The position numbers and the translations under genes were made by a program. Positions 1 to 9,089 of a stretch of 64,000 nucleotides of DNA are shown piece after piece; the first letter of the stretch is position 1, and each line of letters begins with the position of its first letter. The stretch covers positions 3,224,001-3,288,000 of the forward strand of contig OZ241874.1 of the NCBI GenBank assembly GCA_965203305.1, given 5' to 3'. A model generated the notes under the pieces. It searched no databases. It was not told the DNA's origin and worked only from the letters and a program-made list of their open reading frames with translations. Origin of the DNA: Bin80 sp965203305. Lineage in GTDB: Bacteria > Bacteroidota > Rhodothermia > Rhodothermales > Bin80.

Positions 1-885
1 ATCCGTATCCAGATCCCGCAAATTGCGTCTGCCGGCGAATTCGTTCACATACCGTTGCAAGTGCCAGGCAGACATCTTGAAGTAGATGCCGTAGTAGCCC
101 CGTTTCAGCATGGACCAGAACGATTCAATCCCGTTCGTATGGGCCATCTCCGAGATAAACGTGGGGACCGTCCACTCTTCTGCACTGTGGCAGACGACCG
201 TATGATTGCTCAGTCCTTGGTAGGACCTGTGTTCGTCCGTGAATACCGGCACATCTTCTCCACGTGTATCATTTACAAAATCCTGCAATACGGGCTTGGT
301 GGTGCTTTCCACCACCTTGGCACGGACCTGATCGCTCTCGCGATCCTTCGCTCCTACGACAACAGTCTTCCCCACCGCACCTCTCCCAGAGTTCTGTTTT
401 TTGTCCCGATGCTTGTTCTTCTCTTTCCCGCCGATGTACATCTCATCCACTTCTACCGCAAACTGGAACACCTCCTTGTCGGCTTCGGGAAAACCAGTTT
501 GAATCTTGTGGAGCAGATGCCAGGTAGTATTCCGGCTGATCCCCAGATCCCGGTGCAGTTTCATACTGGACACCCCTGTCAGGGAGGACATTTCCAGACA
601 GAGAGCAATCGCCCACAGTTGAAGAGACGGCTTGCTGGAAGCCATCACCGTCCCTGTTTTCACCGAGAAGTAGCGCATGCAATCCCGGCAACGGTAGGGC
701 ATTCCATTGTTATTGCTCTTGACGGCATACGTATCTGATTTGCCACATTTCGGGCATTTCCGTCCCCCCTTCCAGATCACACCTTCAAACCATTTCACAG
801 CCGACTGCTCGTCAGGAAACAGGAGAAACAAGTCCATGATTCCGATGCTCTCGCGATGGGACTTCCCGGGACCTTTTCTGGACAT
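1..885 (-). CDS. IS1595 (ISXO2-like) family transposase, 3' end cut by the window edge
   Basis: Transposase that cuts and joins DNA at IS ends. I translated the reverse strand by hand. From the ATG at 885 the frame is open for 295 codons to the window edge. Residues about 40-65 form a zinc-ribbon (KCPKCGK followed by YRCRDCMRYFSV), typical of IS1595/ISXO2 proteins. The DDE core is visible as VDEMYIGG (Asp147), FTDEHRSY (Asp217) and HTNGIESFW (Glu254). IS1595 transposases are usually about 300-330 residues, so only a few C-terminal residues should lie outside the window. The left IS end is not present, so I could not define inverted repeats. Upstream (886-1023) is a short spacer before the convergent end of the helicase gene. 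Confidence 0.9.
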   Translation of the reverse strand, partial: MSRKGPGKSHRESIGIMDLFLLFPDEQSAVKWFEGVIWKGGRKCPKCGKSDTYAVKSNNNGMPYRCRDCMRYFSVKTGTVMASSKPSLQLWAIALCLEMSSLTGVSSMKLHRDLGISRNTTWHLLHKIQTGFPEADKEVFQFAVEVDEMYIGGKEKNKHRDKKQNSGRGAVGKTVVVGAKDRESDQVRAKVVESTTKPVLQDFVNDTRGEDVPVFTDEHRSYQGLSNHTVVCHSAEEWTVPTFISEMAHTNGIESFWSMLKRGYYGIYFKMSAWHLQRYVNEFAGRRNLRDLDTD

Positions 886-1023
886 GGCACCCTCTCTGCT
901 GGTTGTATATGTCCCTGATTGAACTGGCTCATTCCGTATTTGTTACAGCTTCCTTTATAATTCCCATAGCGGACGACCTGGACATGGAGACAACTGTCCA
1001 GACAAGATCAAAATTCCGACAGA

Positions 1024-3780
1024 TCAGGCAATGCTGTCCCCGATTCGCAGCCATTCGTTGGGCTTGGGCTTGCGGGCCAATTTACCCTCCTCCAGCAGAG
1101 ACTCAATCTGTGTCTTCACTTGTTTCTTGAATGCCGGAATCGCTTGCTGGAATCCGAACATGCGGGCACAGTCAACGGCACAATGTTCATCACTCATTGA
1201 AATGCAACGCTTGACAGCATCCACAATTGCACTCCGATATTCCTCAGGAGAGATCATGTCGGGTTTTCTGAGCGGAGAGCCTTTCAGTTTGCTGCGGTTA
1301 CGTATGCGTATCTCATTTGAGGAATGCTTCAGGAAGCTGCGATTCAGTGTACACCGCTCGATCATGCCTTCCCGCAGGGCAAGCTGGATGGCTTCTCGGA
1401 TTGTTTTGCTGATTTGATCTCCCATCTGTTTGTATCTCCATACGATTTTCGTTTTCTCAATGACGATATCCTCGTGCACGGGCCCTTCGACTGTAACAAT
1501 TTCAGTAATCAGGGCTGCCACTTTCCTTTCTGGTGCGTCCTGAATTGCTCTCTGAGTTCCCCTTGAGTATTTGCTTCCCTGTCCTTTCCTGAATTCCACA
1601 TAAAAATCCGGTGATTCCAGAGGCGGTTCCGATTCAGGCTCCTCTCTTTTGATGACATTCGCAGGAGAGGGATCAACTGCGGGTTGAGATTTTTTCCTCT
1701 CCCGGGCCATGCGAATAGCCTCGTCCACTTTCCTGGCTTCACCTCTGGGGTTATTAAACCAGTCTGTGCTCCATACGCGGTGTATGCTCCAGCCCTTGCT
1801 CTCAAGGATGCTCTGGCGCATTCGGTCTCGCTCTCGTGCCCATTCAGAGGAATGGTATCGCACTCCGTCACATTCAATTGCCAGCAGATACCCGCCTTTC
1901 CTGTCAGGATCCTTGACGGCAATGTCAATCAGGAATCCTTCCGATCCAACCCGGTAATCAACCTCGTGCCCATATTCTCTGATGGCATTCCCGACTGCTT
2001 CCTCAAACAGGGTTTCCGGCTCTCGTTCTATGTATTCAGGAACATCCATTTTTCCGGTTGCTGCATACTGGAGAAACTTCCTGAGCACCTCCGGCCCTTC
2101 GTGCTTTGCCTCATCAGCCTTGATCTCGTCATAAAGAACGGATGCGAACACGCGGCAGCGTTTCTTTGCTCTGGTAAACAGCACATTCAGCCGCCGCTCC
2201 CCTCCCTCGTTCGAAACGGGGCCAAAATTCTGAAAGAACTTTCCCTTCTTGTCTTTGCCATATCCAATGGAGATGAAGATCACATCCCGCTCGTCTCCCT
2301 GTACAGTTTCCAGGTTTTTGACGAAGAAGGGGTTTTGCTTGTTTTCGTCACAAAAGTCATTGAGTTCTGGATGTTTGGCCCGCAGCCGCTCTGCTTCATT
2401 CAGAATTGTGTCCTGTTGTGCCACACTCATTGCGACCACGCCGAGGGACTCATGGGGTGTTTTCCTTGCGTGCTCCAGAACAGCATTCATCACGGCTCTG
2501 GCCTCGTCGGGATTGTTACTTTTTCCCTTGCCCCGGCGGTAAACTCCACCAACAAATTCAAGGTCTAGTCCCAAACTTTCACCTAGCGGGATCGGACTGG
2601 GTGGACAGACCAGATCGTTCTTGTAGAATTCCCTGTTGGAAACGGCAATGAGTGATTCATGCTCTGACCGGTAATGCCATTTCAGCGTCTTCTCATACAT
2701 CGTTCGGGCTTCACAGAGCGTAAGAATGCTTTCCATTCCCTTTATGGGTGGTGGCTCAATCACATTGTCACTCTCCTCTTCGTTTATGACCAGTTTGTTG
2801 AAAAACGGGGAAGGCGGGAGCTGTTTCTCGTCTCCGACAATGATGGCATGTTTGGATCGCATGATTGCCCCAAAGGCATCCGCGGGACGCACTTGGCTGG
2901 CCTCATCAATCAGCAGGAGATCAAACTTCGGTCCATCATCTGGATCCAGGTACTGGGCGACGGACAGAGGACTCATCAAGAAAACAGGCTTGACTGCCTG
3001 TACGGCATCTCCGGCTTCTTTTAGTAGCCAGCGCAGTGGCTTGTGACGCTTCAGCTTGGTCTGGTTGCGAAGCAGTCCCATCTCTCCGCGAGTTCCCTTT
3101 GGAATGCCTTCGTAATGTGCAGACATAACTTCCTGTGCGCTAAGATGCAGAATATCCGCGTCCAGTTTTCTGAACTTTTCAACAAGAGCAGACCGATCTC
3201 TTCCATTAATTTTTCCCAGATTGGGATTCAGTGCAAGGAAGCGGTCATAGATTGCCTCCGCACGGATATAGTCGTATGTGCCACATGCATGTTTACAGGA
3301 AAGTCTGCCATCTGCCAGCCTCTCCCGAATTTCCTTCAGACCTCTCTCACTGACTGTATTTGCCGCATCGTACAGCTGAATCCAGTCTTCCTGTCCATCT
3401 GGATCCTTCTCCCAGTGGGACATTCTGGACATGACTGCAGTCAACGGTACACATCGGATAGAATCCTCAGAAAATGCCTGCTGCATGTCCAGATTACAGA
3501 TGCGCATGATGTCATTCCACCTCTCCTCAGCCATATCTACCCCATTCTCAAGCTGGTGTGCAAGATCATCTGGATCTGCATCTTCAGGCCATTGATCCAG
3601 CTGTCTTTTGAGCACATGTGGGGAGCCGAGCAGTTCCATTTGCTCATTAATCCATTGCATGGATGCAAGCACCCCGGCAGCATTCGTCTTCAGTCCCCGC
3701 CACAGTGATCCAGCCGCAATCTCTCCTAGTGCCCGTCGCTCCTCTATCTCCTGTACCTGTATCCTGTGATGGATGAGCAT
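1024..3780 (-). CDS. DUF4011-type superfamily I helicase, C-terminal part (downstream of in-frame TGA)
   Basis: C-terminal 918 residues of a very large helicase-nuclease. Visible motifs in order: Walker B LLLIDEASQ with GDEKQLPPS (motifs II/III, about residues 290-325), GDERDVIFISIGYG (motif V, about 495-508), NVLFTRAKKR (motif VI), then a MTES_1575/DUF559-like PD-(D/E)XK nuclease (LIDIAV followed by LAIECDG). A C-terminal DUF3320-like region rich in basic residues follows. The Walker A half lies in the upstream ORF (3874-5787). The 31 codons between the two ORFs are open in the same frame, so the two are one gene of about 1588 codons interrupted by a TGA at 3876-3874. The ATG at 3780 is simply the first Met after the stop and may not be a real start. 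Such proteins occur in defence islands and as orphan helicases, but the function of this one is unproven. Confidence 0.8.
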   Translation of the reverse strand: MLIHHRIQVQEIEERRALGEIAAGSLWRGLKTNAAGVLASMQWINEQMELLGSPHVLKRQLDQWPEDADPDDLAHQLENGVDMAEERWNDIMRICNLDMQQAFSEDSIRCVPLTAVMSRMSHWEKDPDGQEDWIQLYDAANTVSERGLKEIRERLADGRLSCKHACGTYDYIRAEAIYDRFLALNPNLGKINGRDRSALVEKFRKLDADILHLSAQEVMSAHYEGIPKGTRGEMGLLRNQTKLKRHKPLRWLLKEAGDAVQAVKPVFLMSPLSVAQYLDPDDGPKFDLLLIDEASQVRPADAFGAIMRSKHAIIVGDEKQLPPSPFFNKLVINEEESDNVIEPPPIKGMESILTLCEARTMYEKTLKWHYRSEHESLIAVSNREFYKNDLVCPPSPIPLGESLGLDLEFVGGVYRRGKGKSNNPDEARAVMNAVLEHARKTPHESLGVVAMSVAQQDTILNEAERLRAKHPELNDFCDENKQNPFFVKNLETVQGDERDVIFISIGYGKDKKGKFFQNFGPVSNEGGERRLNVLFTRAKKRCRVFASVLYDEIKADEAKHEGPEVLRKFLQYAATGKMDVPEYIEREPETLFEEAVGNAIREYGHEVDYRVGSEGFLIDIAVKDPDRKGGYLLAIECDGVRYHSSEWARERDRMRQSILESKGWSIHRVWSTDWFNNPRGEARKVDEAIRMARERKKSQPAVDPSPANVIKREEPESEPPLESPDFYVEFRKGQGSKYSRGTQRAIQDAPERKVAALITEIVTVEGPVHEDIVIEKTKIVWRYKQMGDQISKTIREAIQLALREGMIERCTLNRSFLKHSSNEIRIRNRSKLKGSPLRKPDMISPEEYRSAIVDAVKRCISMSDEHCAVDCARMFGFQQAIPAFKKQVKTQIESLLEEGKLARKPKPNEWLRIGDSIA

Positions 3781-3873
3781 ATCCAGAAGTTCTAGCCGTT
3801 CCGCATTGGATCTGGGCGGAATTTTGGCGATGGACCTGATCTGTTTGATCGCAGTCCGATAGGAACCTCTAAA

Positions 3874-5787
3874 TCACCGAAACAGAGAGGCCTGATGTTC
3901 GGCAATCTCACGGTATTCAATGCTCCAGTCCCGGTCAAATGCTTTTGCGGTGACCGATTTTTCCAGTTCCGTACGCACTTCCTGCTCTCGCTGAATATCC
4001 CCAAACAGCGTTTGCAGATCCTCGCGGTTTTCAATGACTCCCTCTGTGCGGATCAAGCGGTCCGTGGCAATGGGTCTGGCTCCCATTGCCCGGATCCGTT
4101 TCAGCACACTGTCTGCAAAGCCCAGTCCTCCCTCGGCCGTGATCCCGAGTGCTGTACACGCCTGCCCAAGACTGGAGTTGAGGTTTTCGAGTGTCTTTTG
4201 CAATTGCTGAACCATGTCGTTGAGTCGGCCTCGCACCATCGGAGACATTTTCTGGTTTGCTCCCCTCCATGGATGTGATCCCTCCGGTCCGTACTCTTCT
4301 GTCAAGGCGGCGAGCCGCCTGATTTCTTCACGTGCCTCGTCCGCCTGTTCGCGGTCCCAGGTAGCCGTTCTTTTCGCATCGTAATCACTGGGCCTTGGGA
4401 GATCTTTTTCTGCCATCAGTCTGGTCAGTTGCCCAATGACTTGATAGGGCGTTTCGCCTGTCACCTCATCCATGGCATGCATCTGACTGGAGAGATCGTT
4501 CAATTGGTCCCGTACCTCTTTCAGTTCCTCATATTCAGACGGATCCCCCACCAGTGGACGGCCCAGCCTCAGAGTTTCTCCCAAGTCGTCATATACGACT
4601 TTCTTCTGGGCTTTGGTGGAATGCATGTTCAGGCAAAGGCGGTCAAGTCCAAGTGATTTCAGCCGCTCGTACACGACATCAAGTGCTGCCCGCTTCTCTG
4701 CCACAAACAGGATTTTCTGGTTATCGCGAACTGCCACAGCAATGATATTGGCGATCGTTTGGGATTTTCCTGTTCCCGGTGGTCCCTGAACCACCATACT
4801 GCGACCATCTCGTGCGGCAGCAATCACCCTGGTCTGGGAGGCATCCGCCCCCATGATGTGTCCGAGATCCCGGGGGTTGGCATACAGCTGATCAAGGGGT
4901 TCGTCTGACAGCTCGGGAACAGGGAGAAACCCGTTACAGAGCTGCCCCAGGAGTTCGCTGGATTTTGCCCTGTCCAGATCTCGTGACATCAGAAACTTGC
5001 CAGACGAGTAGAAGCCCAGCTGGATCACGTCCTCCTGTACTTCCCAGCCCTCAAGGTTGCTGACAAGATCCGTCACTTTCTTAAAATATTCGTCAGACGG
5101 GATCCACTCATCTCCTTCCGGCCATGGCGGCAGTTCCAGATCAAAGTCGTTGTTAATTCGGGCATCAAATGAGTGATTGGGTTCCAGGTCCTCATCCCGT
5201 ACACCCAGCTTGAAGTTTGATTTTACACCCTCCCGGACAAGCTCAACGGGAAGAAGTATGAGAGGCGCATACCGCTTTGTCTCGGAATCCTCCTCCTCCC
5301 GCCATTGCACGAATCCCAGAGCCAGAAATAGTGGATTGAAGCCCTGTTCGTCAAGGAAGCTTCTTGAATCCCGGTAGAGCTGCAGAAGACGCTTCTGCAG
5401 TTCATTTCTTGTCAGACTGGTCTGCAGTTTGAGGTCTGTATATCTGGCATCTAGAGGACCAGAATACGGAGCAACAGACATCCCTGTGCTTTTGGAATCA
5501 CTCTTTTTCCCCTCAGTGTGGGCAAACTGCATTTTCTTCTTTTTGCGCACCAGCAGCTTGAAGACCTCATCGGATCGTTCGTCAACTATATCAAGGTGTT
5601 TGCCCCTTTTCTTTCCAATGGGTGTGTTAATCAGGCGATTTCGCTTGCTGATATCAATGAGCTGCTCCTTGAGGTGCTGGATCGTCTTTTGCAGGCCTTT
5701 TGGAAGCGGAGCGCGCTCCGATACCGGATCACCTTCCTGGCGAATTTCTTGATGATCCTGGTTATCTCCTGGTTGGAAATCACTCAT
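3874..5787 (-). CDS. DUF4011-type superfamily I helicase, N-terminal part (ends at premature TGA)
   Basis: N-terminal 637 residues of the same large helicase. A DUF4011-like start is visible at about residues 39-55 (LKEQLIDISKRNRLINT). The Walker A motif is GPPGTGKS at about 335-342, followed by helicase motif Ia residues and a long helical insertion. The frame ends at TGA (3876-3874) after the residues SLFR and continues in frame downstream with FRGSYRTAIKQIRSI. The helicase core is therefore split between Walker A and Walker B, and this fragment alone should not be an active helicase. Possible explanations are a point-mutation pseudogene (for example CGA or TGG to TGA), a sequencing error, or readthrough. 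No strong Shine-Dalgarno precedes the start. Confidence 0.8.
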   Translation of the reverse strand: MSDFQPGDNQDHQEIRQEGDPVSERAPLPKGLQKTIQHLKEQLIDISKRNRLINTPIGKKRGKHLDIVDERSDEVFKLLVRKKKKMQFAHTEGKKSDSKSTGMSVAPYSGPLDARYTDLKLQTSLTRNELQKRLLQLYRDSRSFLDEQGFNPLFLALGFVQWREEEDSETKRYAPLILLPVELVREGVKSNFKLGVRDEDLEPNHSFDARINNDFDLELPPWPEGDEWIPSDEYFKKVTDLVSNLEGWEVQEDVIQLGFYSSGKFLMSRDLDRAKSSELLGQLCNGFLPVPELSDEPLDQLYANPRDLGHIMGADASQTRVIAAARDGRSMVVQGPPGTGKSQTIANIIAVAVRDNQKILFVAEKRAALDVVYERLKSLGLDRLCLNMHSTKAQKKVVYDDLGETLRLGRPLVGDPSEYEELKEVRDQLNDLSSQMHAMDEVTGETPYQVIGQLTRLMAEKDLPRPSDYDAKRTATWDREQADEAREEIRRLAALTEEYGPEGSHPWRGANQKMSPMVRGRLNDMVQQLQKTLENLNSSLGQACTALGITAEGGLGFADSVLKRIRAMGARPIATDRLIRTEGVIENREDLQTLFGDIQREQEVRTELEKSVTAKAFDRDWSIEYREIAEHQASLFR

Positions 5788-5930
5788 TGGGGTTTTCTAT
5801 GATGTTTGATGATGCTAGTGATGGAGGCGGTTTATCCGCCCTGATGGACGGGGAACAGGCGAGAAGCGAGTTACTCAAAATTCATCGTGCTCATCATTGG
5901 TTAAACCGGGGGAGGGGCAGGAACACGGTA

Positions 5931-6296
5931 CTACCGAAGATATGCGTCTGTACCATCCAGCCAATCCTGACGGGGAGGGCAAAAGATATCCACATCAAGT
6001 GTATCCTCAAGCGCAACTGCCTTGTGTGGAAGATGAGATGGTATGAGCAGTACCTCTCCTTCGTGCACAATGATCTCCTGTTCTCCATTCTCCCCCAGCC
6101 AAAACTTTAATGAACCCTGCAAGACATATGTGATCTGCTCATTCTCGTGCGAGTGCCACGGCACCACACACTCCTTTTCAAGATAGACATGCGTGATCAT
6201 CATCTGCTCCCCTGTGATCATCCGCCTTCCTAGTCCGCCTTTGACAGGTTCAACGGGCATATCGTCCCACCGATGAAGTGTTGCCTGTTTGTTCAT
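5931..6296 (-). CDS. Small cupin-domain protein
   Basis: A 121-residue single-domain cupin. The metal-binding motif is clear: PWHSHENEQITYVLQG matches the HxHx3-4E...G cupin motif 1, and the second half (GEVLLIPSHLPHKAVALEDT) supplies the G...P...H motif 2. The frame is open for a further 86 codons upstream, but that extension has no recognisable domain and reads as poor-quality sequence. I therefore start at the ATG at 6296, which begins MNKQATLHRWDDMPVEP, a normal cupin start. The substrate cannot be told from sequence. Small cupins of this sort are often sugar or amino-acid-derivative isomerases or dioxygenase-like proteins. It is convergent with nothing and stands alone. Confidence 0.75.
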   Translation of the reverse strand: MNKQATLHRWDDMPVEPVKGGLGRRMITGEQMMITHVYLEKECVVPWHSHENEQITYVLQGSLKFWLGENGEQEIIVHEGEVLLIPSHLPHKAVALEDTLDVDIFCPPRQDWLDGTDAYLR

Positions 6297-6825
6297 GTCC
6301 AGGTGCGCTGAGGCAGGTATGGTTCCTGTTTTGGTTGCTCCTCGCCAGAGGTTTTTGGCCCGTCCCAGTTGTATTCTGTGAAGCGGCTGCATGTTTCCAC
6401 AGGGCTTTTTTCGTACGGATATGATCGGGCGGGATGACTGCCTGCTGCTGGCACTATCCCAGATACATGGCAGAAATTTTTCCTCAGAAACATCCCCAAA
6501 ACTGACAAGTGAGCCTTCTGCAAAAATCCCGTACGACGAAGAAATATCGCCCATGGAGTGCTTGAAGGCGTATCAGATTGGGTATAGGGATATTGTTGCA
6601 ATAGCCTCGTGTCCACCATGCCGCGTCAAGACCTGCGGGACCGGACACAAGACTGCCTTCTGTTCAGTCCGATCTGTTCAAGTCTGCCACACCCCCGAAG
6701 ATCAGAGGCATATGCCGGAATCAGCCCGATGGAAGTAACTGCGCAATGACAGACGCATTCCCCCGGCATCTGGATTGAAGGAAAGGCGGAAAGTCCGCAT
6801 CTATGCGGTGTAACCACGCATGTTT
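6297..6825. other. Gene-free stretch between cupin and cysQ-like gene
   Basis: About 530 bases. The upstream extension of the cupin frame covers part of it but shows no conserved domain. I see no RNA gene, repeat or IS end here. It presumably contains the promoter of the cupin gene. Confidence 0.4.
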
Positions 6826-7782
6826 TCAGGACAGGGGGTTCGGTTCGCGGCCAATCCCGAGAGCTCTCAGTGAGTCAAGGATCTCGTCATGGACTCTTCC
6901 ATTCGTCGCAATAATTCCGCGATTGTGCTCCAGCCCTTTTCCACAGCTGAAATCCAGTCTCTTCCCCGCACAGTCGGTCACCTCTCCCCCTGCTTCAGCA
7001 AGCAGGAGGGCCCCTGCGGCATGATCCCAGATGCGCTCCACATAGCTTTTGCGCGTCGGCAGGCGCATGTAGATTTCTGCCCCTCCGCGGGCAACAACAG
7101 CATATTTTGCCTGGCTGTCCAGCCGGATGCGTTCCGAAGTGATTCCGAGGTGCTCCACAACTCTCTGTGCATCCCCCAGTGCGCTGTGACCGGATTCTAC
7201 ACTCTGACAGATCCGGGCCCGGGCAATCGTTCCCAGTTTGCTGACGCGAAGAGGCGTTTCCCCCTGTTTGGCTCCATGCCCTTTTGCAGCCAGAAAAATT
7301 TCAGGGGCAAGTTTCGGGCATGCCAGCCCGGCAACAACTGCCTCTCCTTCTTCAATGAGAGCCAGAGCCACCGCAAAATGCCCTTTTCGCAAAAACCCCT
7401 TTGTGCCGTCAATCGGGTCAAGTGTCCAGAATCGGTCGGAATACTTCTCTGCATTGCCATAATCTATCCACTTCACTGCACTGGCTAGTGAGGTACCCGG
7501 ACGGATGGCTTCCAGATGCTGTCCCAGAATCTTCCGAAGCTCTGTCTGTTCCTGTGCTCGCAGGAGCATACTGTCTTCCTCTGCCATGATCGGGTCATCA
7601 GGAAAAGCCTCGCGCAGGGCCCGGCACACCAGGGACTGGCTTCCATAGTCGGCAATGGTCACCGGACTGCGATCTCTTTTTGTGATTGCCACATGATCCT
7701 GAACAGCCAGGCACAATTGAGCTGCTTCCTGCAGAGCTCCGCGCACGATCTGAAGTTCTTTGCCGTAGGAATTACCTGGCAT
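6826..7782 (-). CDS. cysQ: 3'(2'),5'-bisphosphate nucleotidase, CysQ/HAL2 family
   Basis: Metal-dependent phosphatase of the inositol monophosphatase superfamily. It is predicted to hydrolyse 3'-phosphoadenosine 5'-phosphate to AMP, clearing the by-product of sulfate assimilation or sulfation. The 318 residues contain the metal-binding acidic pair AEED (about 67-70), the hallmark DPIDGTKGF (about 122-130) and the C-terminal WDHAAGALLLAEAGG motif. The length fits the HAL2/BPNT branch better than the shorter E. coli CysQ. The start overlaps the end of the upstream HSDR_N_2 gene by 11 nt, so the two are probably co-transcribed. An inositol-phosphatase activity cannot be excluded. Confidence 0.85.
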   Translation of the reverse strand: MPGNSYGKELQIVRGALQEAAQLCLAVQDHVAITKRDRSPVTIADYGSQSLVCRALREAFPDDPIMAEEDSMLLRAQEQTELRKILGQHLEAIRPGTSLASAVKWIDYGNAEKYSDRFWTLDPIDGTKGFLRKGHFAVALALIEEGEAVVAGLACPKLAPEIFLAAKGHGAKQGETPLRVSKLGTIARARICQSVESGHSALGDAQRVVEHLGITSERIRLDSQAKYAVVARGGAEIYMRLPTRKSYVERIWDHAAGALLLAEAGGEVTDCAGKRLDFSCGKGLEHNRGIIATNGRVHDEILDSLRALGIGREPNPLS

Positions 7783-8245
7783 GACTGAAAGGTAAAATCA
7801 TGGATTGATAGGATGGAATCTCGTCCAGAAAATCGTAGGTGCGATCTGCATAATCCAGTTTGCAGCAGTAATGTTGCATCCCGTTGGTCACGATCAGATA
7901 CGGCACCTTCACGGCGGCATTGTAAAGTCCAATCTGATTGAATACATTCTGCCCAAGTTTAACAGAATATCCTTTGCACTCAACGATAAGTATTGCCTCA
8001 ACCTGTCGTCCGTACACGACAATATCGGCACGATAGTGACGGTTCTGTATCGGGATTGCCACTTCCACGGCAATCATAGCCGGGGGGACATGCAGATGCT
8101 GGATGAGATACTGAATAAAGTGCTGTCGTACCCATTCTTCGGGGGTTAGCGGTACAAAACGCTTCCGGATCGGATCCAGAATTACACTGCGCCCGTTCCT
8201 GTTGCGAAGCTCGCAGTTGCAGGATGGCAGATTTAGTTGTTGCAT
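7772..8245 (-). CDS. HSDR_N_2-type protein (type I restriction R-subunit N-terminal-like domain)
   Basis: A 157-residue protein with a PD-(D/E)XK nuclease-like fold. YRADIVVYGR supplies the Asp and LIVECKG the ExK triad, as in the 'type I restriction enzyme R protein N terminus' (HSDR_N_2) family. Stand-alone versions of this family are widespread in Bacteroidota, usually beside housekeeping genes, and no restriction or modification subunit is encoded next to it. Its role is therefore unlikely to be classical restriction. I start at the second Met (8245, MQQLNLPS); a Met six codons upstream is also possible. It overlaps the cysQ-like gene by 11 nt. Confidence 0.75.
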   Translation of the reverse strand: MQQLNLPSCNCELRNRNGRSVILDPIRKRFVPLTPEEWVRQHFIQYLIQHLHVPPAMIAVEVAIPIQNRHYRADIVVYGRQVEAILIVECKGYSVKLGQNVFNQIGLYNAAVKVPYLIVTNGMQHYCCKLDYADRTYDFLDEIPSYQSMILPFSHAR

Positions 8246-8302
8246 GCTGGCGGGGCACTGCACTGGATCCGGCAGGCAAGCTGCGCGTTGACCCTGTTAC
8301 CT

Positions 8303-8376
<74 letters not shown>

Positions 8377-8998
8377 CCGGGAATGGTTTGATGTATCCAT
8401 GTTGCAATCCCTGTTCTTTGGAAGATTTGCAATCTGGACAGCGGAGCAGGGCAGGAATCCAGGCTCAACCGGATTCTACAGATTTGACGCATGTCCTTCC
8501 TCCCGATTCTCGGCTGTAACAAGTTATGTAAACCGGACACTTCTGCTGGTTCGCCACAGGAAATGTGAGTCCAAGTTCAGATTCATACGAAAGACAGGGA
8601 AACCACATGCATGCCTCCAAGAAAATTCACCAGAACAAAATGTCTGTTTCGCGTTCCGGTGATTTCGGGCATCTGCCCTGGCTCCTCACGGAGAAGCCAG
8701 TGTCCAGGGTTTCCAGATCATGTTGCACAACAAGCCTGAAAGGGGAAGGGCGGGAGCTTCCAGATTGGTCACCCTAACAACGAAACCTAACCAGAAAAGC
8801 AAGAAACTACCAACCAAACACCAAACAAAAAATCCCCAAAATGGAAGCTCCCCTGTCCCTCATTCCCAATATAAGAAAATTCTGGATTTCTCGCCAAAGA
8901 ACTCTGAAATCTTTTCTTCTTTCAGGGGAACTTGTCCCACATTCCGGTATATTCTGCCGGCAGCAGGGAACCATTGAAGTGCAAAGGGATCAAACAGG
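8377..8998. other. Gene-free stretch after tRNA-Pro
   Basis: About 620 bases with no convincing coding sequence. The only structure I see is an 11-bp inverted repeat, GGGAGCTTCCA at 8752-8762 and TGGAAGCTCCC at 8842-8852, around an A-rich spacer. There is no duplicated tRNA 3' end that would mark an integration site. The stretch runs up to the target duplication of the ATPase element and would originally have been upstream of fadN. Confidence 0.4.
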
Positions 8999-9006
8999 TA
9001 ATTTTT

Positions 9007-9030
9007 GGGAATTATCCAGCAAAATCCGCA
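9007..9030 (+). repeat. Left TIR of ATPase element
   Basis: A 24-nt terminal inverted repeat starting GGGAATTATCC and ending GCAAAATCCGCA. It is preceded by the 8-bp duplication TAATTTTT (8999-9006). The ATPase ATG lies exactly 60 nt inside its inner edge. Confidence 0.85.
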
Positions 9031-9089
9031 AGTGCGGGAACAGTCCGTGCCCCGAAGCGTAGTCCCTTTTTGACTACTCCTGACAGAAA

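Noticed and set aside
3874..3876. Selenocysteine or reassigned TGA in the helicase
   Set aside because: TGA ends several intact genes in the window, so it is a stop here. No selenocysteine-type hairpin is evident after it, and this helicase family is not a selenoprotein.
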